This document shows, piece by piece, positions 28,445 to 37,051 of a stretch of 64,000 nt of DNA; positions within the stretch are counted from its first letter, which is position 1; the number at the start of each line of letters is the position of its first letter. The notes beneath the pieces were generated by a model, which saw only the letters and a program-made list of their open reading frames with translations, made no database searches and was not told the origin of the DNA. The translations under genes and the position numbers were made by a program. Source of the stretch: Campylobacter mucosalis (GTDB taxonomy: Bacteria; Campylobacterota; Campylobacteria; Campylobacterales; Campylobacteraceae); the NCBI RefSeq assembly GCF_013372205.1, contig NZ_CP053831.1, positions 248,001 to 312,000 on the forward strand, read 5' to 3'.

Positions 28445-29994
28445 TTTTTCTCCTTTCTAGCCAACATTGCTGCGTTTTTGCCTGCAATTCGACCAAATAC
28501 AATACAATCAGGTATCGCACAGCTTCCAAGACGACTAGCCCCGTGTGGTCCTCCAACAGCCTCGCCAGCAGCAAATAGTCCCTCAATCGGCTTATCGTTT
28601 ATGTCAAATACGCGAGCTTGTGTATCGATTTTTACACCACCCATCGTGTGATGTACTTTTGGTATGGCTCGCCACGCATAAAATGGTGGCTTAGTAAGAT
28701 CTGGCACAATGTCTTTAAATTTAAAAAATGGCTTATTAAATTCTTCATCTTTACCAGCACGTGCGTATTTAGTATAGTCATCGATAGTCTTTCTTAGACC
28801 ATCATAAGGTATGTTATAAAATTTTGCCAACTCTTCTATATTGTCAAAAACTTTAATAACACCTTTATGAATTCCACGCTCGACATTTGCTTTTGTGGTA
28901 CCTTGTGCACCAATACTATCACAAATCACAACTGGATGCGTTAAAGAACCATCAGGATTTTTATGTATCGCAAAGATTGCATCTGAGCGGATACGGCGGT
29001 CTGCTAATTCATTTACAAAGCGTTTTCCAGTTCTAGCATCAACCATAACGCCATAACTAAACGCAGGTATAGCAAACACAGGTGCGATACCAAAGCCTAG
29101 CTCATCAGGGCTACCCCAAGGTCCAAGCTGAATCCAGTTTAAATCAACAGTTTGAGCACCATTTTTCATCATAACTTTAAGTGCTTGTGCAGTTGCTCCG
29201 TAGTGATTTGTACAGTCAAGATCAGGAGTTAGAGCCTTGTCAATCTCTTGACGAAATTTTATATCGTATGCAAAACCACCGGTCGCCATGACTATGCCAC
29301 CATTGATCTTGTAAAATTTAACATCACCACTTTTATTTTCGCTCTCATCTTTGCTTTTATCAAAATCAAAGTCATAGTTCTCTCTGACTTTTGCACCTAT
29401 TATTTTACCGCTCTCATCACGAATAAAATCATCTAGTATAACCCTTGTGCGGATAGTCGCACCATGTTTTAAGGCATATTCTTGAAGTGGTATAGTGATC
29501 TTGCCACCTGAGTTAATCTCTGGCCAGATTGTTCTAGGTACGCTATGACCGCCAAATTGACCTAAAGCATCACGGTAATAAACGCCCTTTTTAAGTGTCC
29601 ATTCATACGCTTCATTACCGCCTTTAGCAATAACCTCCACCAAGTCCATACGATTTAAGCCCATACCAGCTTTTAAAATGTCTTTAACGTAGAGCTCGTA
29701 AGAGTCCTCAACACCACGAGCTTTTTGAAAGCTAGAATTTACTACCGCAAATGCACCGCCATTTATAGCTGAGTTGCCACCAAGCACTGGCATTTTATCT
29801 ATCATAAGTGTTTTAGCACCGTCCTCTAGTGCCTGACAGGTAGCAGCCGATCCTGCAAAGCCAGAACCCACAACCAACACATCCCACTCTTCATCCCATT
29901 TTACTCCACCATCAGCAAAGACGCTTGTAGGCGTTAGTGCTGCAGCTTGGGTAAGTAGAGCAAGAGTGCTTAAAAATTCCCTTCTACTCTTCAT
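28438..29994 (-). CDS. Periplasmic FAD enoate reductase, FccA/UrdA family (urocanate-reductase-like)
   Basis: A 518-residue flavoprotein. The N-terminus SRREFLSTLALLTQAAAL is a Tat-type signal. The FAD-binding GSGFAGSAATCQALEDG (near 43-59) and GGNSAINGG follow. The C-terminal HHTMGGV and HGASRLGSCAIPDCI contain the family His and Arg that bind the substrate carboxylate. In the active-site region it reads LNWIQLGPWGSPDE where fumarate reductases have AHPT...MVTE, so fumarate is unlikely. I recall this pattern from the urocanate reductase branch. AAGGAG precedes the start. It should reduce an unsaturated acid made by the neighbouring lyase. Confidence 0.82.
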   Translation of the reverse strand: MKSRREFLSTLALLTQAAALTPTSVFADGGVKWDEEWDVLVVGSGFAGSAATCQALEDGAKTLMIDKMPVLGGNSAINGGAFAVVNSSFQKARGVEDSYELYVKDILKAGMGLNRMDLVEVIAKGGNEAYEWTLKKGVYYRDALGQFGGHSVPRTIWPEINSGGKITIPLQEYALKHGATIRTRVILDDFIRDESGKIIGAKVRENYDFDFDKSKDESENKSGDVKFYKINGGIVMATGGFAYDIKFRQEIDKALTPDLDCTNHYGATAQALKVMMKNGAQTVDLNWIQLGPWGSPDELGFGIAPVFAIPAFSYGVMVDARTGKRFVNELADRRIRSDAIFAIHKNPDGSLTHPVVICDSIGAQGTTKANVERGIHKGVIKVFDNIEELAKFYNIPYDGLRKTIDDYTKYARAGKDEEFNKPFFKFKDIVPDLTKPPFYAWRAIPKVHHTMGGVKIDTQARVFDINDKPIEGLFAAGEAVGGPHGASRLGSCAIPDCIVFGRIAGKNAAMLARKEKKC

Positions 29995-30003
29995 AAAATC
30001 TCC

Positions 30004-31176
30004 TTAAAAACTATAAGTTAGTCCAGCACTTACTTGAACTAAGCTTGGATAACCCGGCTGTGGCTTAAAGACTTGATCATATGCAAACAATGCCTTTAGA
30101 TTGTTTGTTATAGGATAGCCAAGCCATGCACTGACTTCGTTTTGGCGATATTTTGTTTCATCTTTCATTGTTCTATACTGCGTTGTTCCGTAAATAAAGG
30201 TTGCCGAGAGCTTTTGTATCATGGTCGAGAGCATACCATAATAAGTATGTACATCACGCTCATACATTACATCACCCTCTTCAAACATTACAATCTGATC
30301 GCCATCAAGATTCATACTACCCCAACCAGCCTTTTTGCCAGTTTGTACATAACCAAGCGTAAAAGTTGTATCATTGTGAGTTACATAAGCTAATGCTTCA
30401 AACAACTTACCATCATCTACATTGCGAAATTTGCTTTTTTCTTTTTCATTACTTTGTGCGTAGTGAAGTGTTGTGCCAACTGATAAGCTGTCGCTAACCT
30501 TTCCATCATACATAAATTTGCCACCAACTGCCGAAAAAATGTCATTTGAGTACAAACCATAAAGCTTTGTGCTAATTCCATTTTCAAATTTATACTTCCC
30601 ACCAAGGCTAAACAAACCATCATTGTCGTTTAACTTTCTAAAACCCCACATCTCTTTTGCGTAGGCTCTACCCTTTGCACGTGTCCAAAGTGCATCGATC
30701 TCTAAATTTTTAATAGAATTATTTGTTATTCTAACACCATCGTTAATCTTTCCAATCCAATCAGTTACCATTTGTTGGCGACCAAGTTTTACAACCGTAT
30801 CATAGGCGTTGTATTCAAGATAGAGCTGTGAGATAAGGTATCTATCATCTTCATAAATTCTCTCTGTTGAATCACCCGTTCCATTGTATGTTTTAAAATT
30901 CCTATCGCCTTCATAAAATGGTGCTGTTGCCCTAAAACCAACTACTGCTTTAAAATTTTTATAAAAATCCGTTTCATAATTTAACCCAATCGAACCAACT
31001 GCCCAAGATGTGTTATTGTAATACGTATTTTTTTGACCTTTATTTATATGGCGACTTTCAAAATACGCAGACACATCTCCACTAGCTTTGCCATTTTTAA
31101 AAGCTTCTTCAAGACTTTGGCTGTCTGCAAATAAACAGCCAGTAAGAAGCCCCATTAAAACTAAACTCTTTTTCAT
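30004..31176 (-). CDS. Outer-membrane porin (OprD-like Campylobacter family)
   Basis: A 390-residue beta-barrel protein. A signal peptide (about 1-18) precedes a sequence of alternating amphipathic strands that ends in the aromatic terminus SAGLTYSF. Early sequence (GDVSAYFESRHINKGQ) resembles the porins that epsilonproteobacteria place in nutrient-uptake operons. It lies nine bases after the lyase gene and nine before the flavoprotein gene, so it probably admits the operon's amino-acid or enoate substrate. Specificity cannot be read from the sequence. Confidence 0.75.
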   Translation of the reverse strand: MKKSLVLMGLLTGCLFADSQSLEEAFKNGKASGDVSAYFESRHINKGQKNTYYNNTSWAVGSIGLNYETDFYKNFKAVVGFRATAPFYEGDRNFKTYNGTGDSTERIYEDDRYLISQLYLEYNAYDTVVKLGRQQMVTDWIGKINDGVRITNNSIKNLEIDALWTRAKGRAYAKEMWGFRKLNDNDGLFSLGGKYKFENGISTKLYGLYSNDIFSAVGGKFMYDGKVSDSLSVGTTLHYAQSNEKEKSKFRNVDDGKLFEALAYVTHNDTTFTLGYVQTGKKAGWGSMNLDGDQIVMFEEGDVMYERDVHTYYGMLSTMIQKLSATFIYGTTQYRTMKDETKYRQNEVSAWLGYPITNNLKALFAYDQVFKPQPGYPSLVQVSAGLTYSF

Positions 31177-31185
31177 TTTTCTTCC

Positions 31186-32808
31186 TTATTTATAAGCTTT
31201 TAAGAATTTTGCCGAGTTTCTAAAATCATCAGTATAAGGTCTATCAACTTCCACAAATTTGACTATTTTACGATATTCATCATATAGTTTTTTCGTTTTT
31301 GCTGATAGTTTTAATTCTGGATTTTTTTGCATTCTTAGATCGATAGCTTGAGCTGCGTGCATAAGCTCCATACCCAAAATGTGATAGTAGTTATCAAGCT
31401 GTTTTTGAAGCTTTTGCATAACATAAGGTGCATTTGTAGCTACATCTTCAATCTCTCCAGCAACTGGTGTGTAGTTTAGTGATGCTGGATTTGCAAGATG
31501 TTCATTTTCACCAGCTAGTGCAACAAAAGGCTTTTGCATAGCACCAAAAGCATGAACTGTTTTATCAGTGCCTAAAAATCTTGTTAGATGTGTAAAGTTA
31601 TCATTTGAAAGCTTAATCGTGCGAAGTGAGCTGGCTTTTGAGTTATGAGCTATCGTCAGTGAAGCCTTTTCAAACTCAAGTACCCATAAAAGTGGTTCAA
31701 AATTTGATGTAGGTACGACCGCTCCATCTTTTGTAAATAGCTTTTTCTCTTGAAATTTATCAGTTTCACTCTTGTTTGCCAATGAAATTCCTGGATTATC
31801 ATCAGATGAGTTTAACTGTATTTTCATTAAATTTTCAAGTTCATCAATGTTACCTTGCATAGCTGCAAAAAAGTATGATGCATCGCGGTAACTTAATGGA
31901 TCTTGAAGTGCTCGTTCATCGTTTTGATCCCACAAGTAACTATCTTTTAGAATTTCTCTTAACTCTTTTGTTGTCTGAACAAACGTTGGAAATGGACGTA
32001 AATCACTAGCTTCTTTTAAAAATGGAGCGACATTGCCATTAAATGCTTCGATGCTTAACGCAAAGACTAGCTTTGATATTTCAAGCGAGTGCTTCATATC
32101 TTCAAGCACAAGACTAGCAAGTGCAGCCGAGTAAGCGTTTGAACTAAGAATACTTAGGCTATCTTTGCCAAATGGAGAGAGTTTTTTAAGTCCAGCACGT
32201 TTTAATGCCTCGTGGGCATTCATTTTTTCGCCCTTAAAATAGACATAACCTTCGCCCATCATGGCAAGACCCACATGACCAAGTATTGTAATATCAGCCT
32301 CGCCCATAGAGCCAGTGCTTGGCATAGCTGGGATAATGTCATGATTTAAGAATTCTTTATATAAATTTATAACATCAGTTTGCACACCAGCTCCTGCAAA
32401 AAGCATATTATTTAGCCTTGTAGCAAGCACGGCACGAGCTGTTTTAAGTGGCATATCTTCGCCAACACCACCGCAGTGAGCATGAATAAGCCCAATGTTA
32501 AAATCAGTTGAAGCTTTTATGACTTCGGCATCAAGATTGCCCTTTGCATCAACAAATTTCTTATCTTTATTTAAGCCAACACCAACAGTTAAACCATAAA
32601 TTTTCTGTCCATCTTTTGCTGCATTTAACAAAACATTATGAGCTTTTTGGGCTTTTTTAATGGCTTTCTCGCTAAGCTCAACTTTTGCTCCATCTGAAAT
32701 TTTTACAATGTCTGCCGGAGTTATATTTTCTCCATTTAAAACAATGCTACTAGCATTTAGACTAAGAGCCATTGCAGCCGCAAGCGATAATAATCTAAAA
32801 CTTTTCAT
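31186..32808 (-). CDS. Exported HAL/PAL-superfamily ammonia-lyase-like protein without the MIO triad
   Basis: A 540-residue member of the histidine/phenylalanine ammonia-lyase superfamily with a Sec signal peptide (about 1-19), so periplasmic. Conserved blocks are IYGLTVGVGLN (catalytic-loop Tyr71), ALQDPLSYRDASYF, and LNSSDDNPGI. Where lyases have GSVGASGDLAP, whose Ala-Ser-Gly becomes the MIO cofactor, this protein has GSMGEADITILGH (Glu170-Ala171-Asp172). Either a different chemistry operates or the lyase is inactive. It is the first gene of the respiration operon, with AGGAGGA before the ATG. The name histidine ammonia-lyase should be used with caution. Confidence 0.8.
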   Translation of the reverse strand: MKSFRLLSLAAAMALSLNASSIVLNGENITPADIVKISDGAKVELSEKAIKKAQKAHNVLLNAAKDGQKIYGLTVGVGLNKDKKFVDAKGNLDAEVIKASTDFNIGLIHAHCGGVGEDMPLKTARAVLATRLNNMLFAGAGVQTDVINLYKEFLNHDIIPAMPSTGSMGEADITILGHVGLAMMGEGYVYFKGEKMNAHEALKRAGLKKLSPFGKDSLSILSSNAYSAALASLVLEDMKHSLEISKLVFALSIEAFNGNVAPFLKEASDLRPFPTFVQTTKELREILKDSYLWDQNDERALQDPLSYRDASYFFAAMQGNIDELENLMKIQLNSSDDNPGISLANKSETDKFQEKKLFTKDGAVVPTSNFEPLLWVLEFEKASLTIAHNSKASSLRTIKLSNDNFTHLTRFLGTDKTVHAFGAMQKPFVALAGENEHLANPASLNYTPVAGEIEDVATNAPYVMQKLQKQLDNYYHILGMELMHAAQAIDLRMQKNPELKLSAKTKKLYDEYRKIVKFVEVDRPYTDDFRNSAKFLKAYK

Positions 32809-32966
32809 CTGTTCCTCCTAAATAAAATGTTAATGTAATTTTAAATAAAAATAATTTCCAAAAAGTAATTTTTTATTTAATATTACATCAAACTCTTTTA
32901 CTTAAGCTGTTCTATATGTAGAATCGTCAAAAACTTCTTATTATGTAAAGATCAAAATAGTATATT

Positions 32967-32983
32967 TAGGCGAAGTTCCATAA
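32967..32983 (+). repeat. Stray 3' end of the response-regulator gene
   Basis: These 17 bases (TAGGCGAAGTTCCATAA) are identical to the complement of 25191-25207, the stop codon and last codons of the response-regulator gene. No such gene is present here. The fragment lies just outside the terminator of autotransporter 2, in the position the regulator gene holds beside autotransporter 1. Confidence 0.75.
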
Positions 32984-32985
32984 TC

Positions 32986-33015
32986 AAACAGCCAAGACCT
33001 AAGTCTTAGCTGTTT
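32986..33015. terminator. Terminator of autotransporter 2
   Basis: Same hairpin as after copy 1: AAACAGCCAAGAC (32986-32998), loop CTAA, GTCTTAGCTGTTT (33003-33015), read from the minus strand. Confidence 0.78.
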
Positions 33016-33067
33016 AGTATGTATGTATGTTTATTGTATGTTTGTATGCATACTTATTGTATGTATC

Positions 33068-35596
33068 TTAGAATTTATAAGAAACTCCAAGTGTTCCATT
33101 ATAGTATTGCTCTTTTGCTTTAGCTTTTGCACCAAAGTTAATGTTTGTGCTTAGATTGTTTGTAATCTTAAACTCAGCACCAGTCTTAAGAGTAATGTAT
33201 GTATTCTTTTTCTTATCAGCATCAAACACTACATCTTTACTAGAACCTACAAATTTTACACTAAGGTCATTTGCACTCTTACTAAGTTCTCTTTCTACAC
33301 CAGGAGTTATATAAAAGTAGCCTGCATTATCAGTATATACTCTAAACTCACTACCAAGTTTTGCTTTTAGTGTCTTTAGAGTTGTATTACCAAATATAGC
33401 AGGAACATTACCATCTTCTGTAAAGCCATCATGTTTAATATGAGTATATGATAGACCTGCTATAGGTTTAATAAACATAGCATTACCTAAACCAAATACA
33501 TAACCATACTCAACATCTACATCAAAGAATTTACTATCATACTTTCCTGTTGAAGTACCTATCTTAGAATCCATTGCATGTCTGCTTAGTTCATTTCTTC
33601 CAAATCCATATCCAATCTTAGCATCTATCTCGCTTTGATCAAAGTAGCTTCTTGAATATACACCAAAGCTATAGTTATCAGATTCACTTCTTACTTGTGA
33701 ATCTTTTGATTGTACTTTTGCATAGTTGATAAATCCACCAACTATAGTGTTATCAAATGCTTTATCATAACCTAGTGTTACACCCCAAATGCTTGGATTA
33801 GCAGAGTCTTTTATTTTACCTTTACCACCAAAGATATTACCCCATAGGTTATTATCATGGTTAAATCTATTTGTATACTCTTTTATTACACTTGATAGAC
33901 TATCACCAGCATCAGCAAATGTTTCTCCTTCTAGCTCATTAATAGCTTGTGCTAGTGCTAGGTCTGCATTAAATGGGTTTGATAGTTTTGCTAAGCGAGT
34001 GTTTGTAGCAAGTCCTGTATTAAACATTATGATATCAGTAGATGTACCTTTGTTCTGTGATCGTTGGCTTTGCTCTATTGATGTGTTTAGTGCTTTTGCA
34101 GTATCAGCAAGTTCTTTTGCATTATATGAGGTTACTATAGATTTTACAGTATCATTTGCTAAGACAGTATCAGTAAATGATCCTAATACTTCACCTTGTT
34201 TCTCTTCTAGGTTTGCAACCTTTGTTACACCTGTTGCACGAGCATTAGCTGCGTTTTTTAGTTCTTGTTGGGCTTTTGCGATTTGGTCAGGTTTCTTCTC
34301 TGTTATGGCTTTATTGAGAGCTCCTAGTTTATCTCCTGCAATATCTGAACTGCTAGTGACTTCTGCAATAACTTTGTTTGCGCTAGCCATAAGTTTATTT
34401 ACTGAGGCAAGATCAGCCTCTGCCGTTGTTACGCCTATTACTGCTCTTGTCACTTTTTCTATTTCTATTTTTGCAGCTTCTACTGCCTTTTGGGCGCCGT
34501 TATTATTATCATTGCCTATAAGGGCATCTAGGACTTTAGCTTTTTCCGTATTATCTGATAAATTCTGTGCACCACCATTGTCAAAATCATCTTTCTTTGC
34601 AGTGCCATTCTTTATTCCATTAATGTCCTCTTTGGTTAGTGCTCTACCATTGTTTGCTTTAGTTTGTAGCTTTACACCTGCATCTATGGCAGCTATTAAT
34701 GCGTCGGCTTTTGCTTTAATATCACCATCACTATTAGTGTTTTTACCTTTTGCTGTGGTTAATTTATTTGCAAGTGCTTTTATATCAGTTTCTTGTTTTT
34801 TAATTGCCCCCTTGTCTGTGCCATTAAGTGTTAATTTGTCTTTTGGCGCATCTGCTATTGCTTTATTTAGCTCTTTTTGTTTTTCTGTGACATTAGCTTG
34901 TTCTTTTTTTATGTTATTTTGGATGTTGTTTAGTATGAAATCTTTATTTTCGACAAATGCTGTGTATTTTTCATCTTTTTCGTCTATTTTCTTATAGTCT
35001 TTTATAATGTTTTCTACACTAGCATCTATTGCACCCTCTCTTTCCTCTTTTTTTTCATTGTGCTTTTCTTTAAATTGTTCTACAAACGATTCCCAAACAT
35101 CTTTGTTATTTTCTGCAAACATAGCATTTATCTTATCATGAATGTTGCCGCTATTTTTAAACTCATCAAGAGCTATAGTTATTTCTGCACCACCGCCATT
35201 GTTAACTGCTGTGTTATCAGCACCTTGTTGTATTTGTAATTTTATATTTCCTGTTGAAGTTATTTTTAATGTTGAAGCATCTTTACCTGTTAGTGTAATA
35301 TCGCCATTTTCTGTAATTTTGCTTTTTTCATCTTTTATCACTTTAAGGGCATTATAAATTTTTGTATTTATATCAGTGTCAGTCTTACCCTTCTCTCCAG
35401 TCCAAGTTTTTAAATCACTATAAATGCCACCTAACTCATTTACGGCTTTAAGAATTTTATTATAAGCAGCTGTTCTAACTAATTCACTCTCTTTGTTCTT
35501 AATTAGATTTGCCACATTTTGATTTGGTTGAGCCAACGCAACCGTAGATATACTAGCACTTAAAAGTGCAACACATGCAATCTTTGAAAATTTCAT
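33068..35596 (-). CDS. Autotransporter with variable helical passenger, copy 2
   Basis: An 842-residue homologue of copy 1. It has the same 22-residue signal peptide, a diverged Lys/Ala/Asp/Asn-rich passenger (about 23-438), and residues 439-842 identical to the other copies, including the beta-barrel that ends GVSYKF. Small patches such as RTAAYNKILKAVNEL and FAENNKDVWESFVEQF show that the passengers share ancestry. Start: AAGGAG seven bases before the ATG, behind a G9 tract. Long antisense reading frames occur in the repeat, but they only mirror its codon bias. Confidence 0.85.
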   Translation of the reverse strand: MKFSKIACVALLSASISTVALAQPNQNVANLIKNKESELVRTAAYNKILKAVNELGGIYSDLKTWTGEKGKTDTDINTKIYNALKVIKDEKSKITENGDITLTGKDASTLKITSTGNIKLQIQQGADNTAVNNGGGAEITIALDEFKNSGNIHDKINAMFAENNKDVWESFVEQFKEKHNEKKEEREGAIDASVENIIKDYKKIDEKDEKYTAFVENKDFILNNIQNNIKKEQANVTEKQKELNKAIADAPKDKLTLNGTDKGAIKKQETDIKALANKLTTAKGKNTNSDGDIKAKADALIAAIDAGVKLQTKANNGRALTKEDINGIKNGTAKKDDFDNGGAQNLSDNTEKAKVLDALIGNDNNNGAQKAVEAAKIEIEKVTRAVIGVTTAEADLASVNKLMASANKVIAEVTSSSDIAGDKLGALNKAITEKKPDQIAKAQQELKNAANARATGVTKVANLEEKQGEVLGSFTDTVLANDTVKSIVTSYNAKELADTAKALNTSIEQSQRSQNKGTSTDIIMFNTGLATNTRLAKLSNPFNADLALAQAINELEGETFADAGDSLSSVIKEYTNRFNHDNNLWGNIFGGKGKIKDSANPSIWGVTLGYDKAFDNTIVGGFINYAKVQSKDSQVRSESDNYSFGVYSRSYFDQSEIDAKIGYGFGRNELSRHAMDSKIGTSTGKYDSKFFDVDVEYGYVFGLGNAMFIKPIAGLSYTHIKHDGFTEDGNVPAIFGNTTLKTLKAKLGSEFRVYTDNAGYFYITPGVERELSKSANDLSVKFVGSSKDVVFDADKKKNTYITLKTGAEFKITNNLSTNINFGAKAKAKEQYYNGTLGVSYKF

Positions 35597-35638
35597 TTTA
35601 ACTCCTTAAATTATTGTAGAAATCACAATGGTATTTTA

Positions 35639-35647
35639 CCCCCCCCC
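35639..35647 (-). repeat. Poly-G tract (G9) upstream of autotransporter 2
   Basis: Nine C residues on the plus strand, so G9 in the sense of the gene, about 43 bases before the start and followed by the same TAAAAT. A further 70 bases upstream are also shared with copy 3 (35648-35718 and 38436-38505), so the duplication includes the whole promoter. Confidence 0.85.
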
Positions 35648-35755
35648 ACTTAAAGTAATGTTAAAATTTATAATGCTTTTTAAATAAAGTTTTACTTTTT
35701 GATGTTTTTAGGTGTAAATTAGATTAATGAGTTAGGATTATAAAGTCATACTTCC

Positions 35756-35785
35756 AAACAGCCAAGACCTAAGTCTTAGCTGTTT
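35756..35785. terminator. Terminator of autotransporter 3
   Basis: Third copy of the 13-base-pair hairpin with loop CTAA. Unlike the hairpin of copy 2, it is not preceded by the response-regulator tail; the sequence there reads CATACTTCC. Confidence 0.78.
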
Positions 35786-37051
35786 AGTATGTATGTATGT
35801 TTATTGTATGTTTGTATGCATACTTATTGTATGTATCTTAGAATTTATAAGAAACTCCAAGTGTTCCATTATAGTATTGCTCTTTTGCTTTAGCTTTTGC
35901 ACCAAAGTTAATGTTTGTGCTTAGATTGTTTGTAATCTTAAACTCAGCACCAGTCTTAAGAGTAATGTATGTATTCTTTTTCTTATCAGCATCAAACACT
36001 ACATCTTTACTAGAACCTACAAATTTTACACTAAGGTCATTTGCACTCTTACTAAGTTCTCTTTCTACACCAGGAGTTATATAAAAGTAGCCTGCATTAT
36101 CAGTATATACTCTAAACTCACTACCAAGTTTTGCTTTTAGTGTCTTTAGAGTTGTATTACCAAATATAGCAGGAACATTACCATCTTCTGTAAAGCCATC
36201 ATGTTTAATATGAGTATATGATAGACCTGCTATAGGTTTAATAAACATAGCATTACCTAAACCAAATACATAACCATACTCAACATCTACATCAAAGAAT
36301 TTACTATCATACTTTCCTGTTGAAGTACCTATCTTAGAATCCATTGCATGTCTGCTTAGTTCATTTCTTCCAAATCCATATCCAATCTTAGCATCTATCT
36401 CGCTTTGATCAAAGTAGCTTCTTGAATATACACCAAAGCTATAGTTATCAGATTCACTTCTTACTTGTGAATCTTTTGATTGTACTTTTGCATAGTTGAT
36501 AAATCCACCAACTATAGTGTTATCAAATGCTTTATCATAACCTAGTGTTACACCCCAAATGCTTGGATTAGCAGAGTCTTTTATTTTACCTTTACCACCA
36601 AAGATATTACCCCATAGGTTATTATCATGGTTAAATCTATTTGTATACTCTTTTATTACACTTGATAGACTATCACCAGCATCAGCAAATGTTTCTCCTT
36701 CTAGCTCATTAATAGCTTGTGCTAGTGCTAGGTCTGCATTAAATGGGTTTGATAGTTTTGCTAAGCGAGTGTTTGTAGCAAGTCCTGTATTAAACATTAT
36801 GATATCAGTAGATGTACCTTTGTTCTGTGATCGTTGGCTTTGCTCTATTGATGTGTTTAGTGCTTTTGCAGTATCAGCAAGTTCTTTTGCATTATATGAG
36901 GTTACTATAGATTTTACAGTATCATTTGCTAAGACAGTATCAGTAAATGATCCTAATACTTCACCTTGTTTCTCTTCTAGGTTTGCAACCTTTGTTACAC
37001 CTGTTGCACGAGCATTAGCTGCGTTTTTTAGTTCTTGTTGGGCTTTTGCGA
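35756..37051 (-). repeat. Long repeat, copy C (direct repeat of copy B)
   Basis: Hairpin, ATACA-rich region and invariant 3' half of autotransporter 3, offset exactly 2770 bases from copy B and in the same orientation. It reads identically as far as I could compare line by line. Confidence 0.85.

Larger units (their letters stand above)
32967..34281 (-). repeat. Long repeat, copy B (inverted relative to copy A)
   Basis: Opposite-strand copy of 23893-25207 with the same length of 1315 bases. It holds the regulator-gene tail, terminator, ATACA-rich region and the invariant half of autotransporter 2. Copies A and B face each other across about 7.8 kb. Confidence 0.85.

Noticed and set aside
31135-31176. 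LLTGC in the porin signal peptide as a lipoprotein cleavage site
   Set aside because: The rest of the protein is a beta-barrel ending in an aromatic residue, which requires a signal peptidase I-type outer-membrane protein. The cysteine is probably incidental.
31186-32808. Naming the lyase-like gene hutH
   Set aside because: The MIO triad is missing, the protein is exported, and no other hut genes are nearby, so the symbol would imply a function that the sequence does not support.
33789-34997. Long open frames antisense to all three autotransporter genes (up to about 400 codons, same start sequence in each)
   Set aside because: They lie opposite well-supported genes, recur only because the 3' halves are identical, and give hydrophobic, serine/alanine-rich products expected from reading the complement of Lys/Ala-rich codons. 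No ribosome-binding site is convincing.
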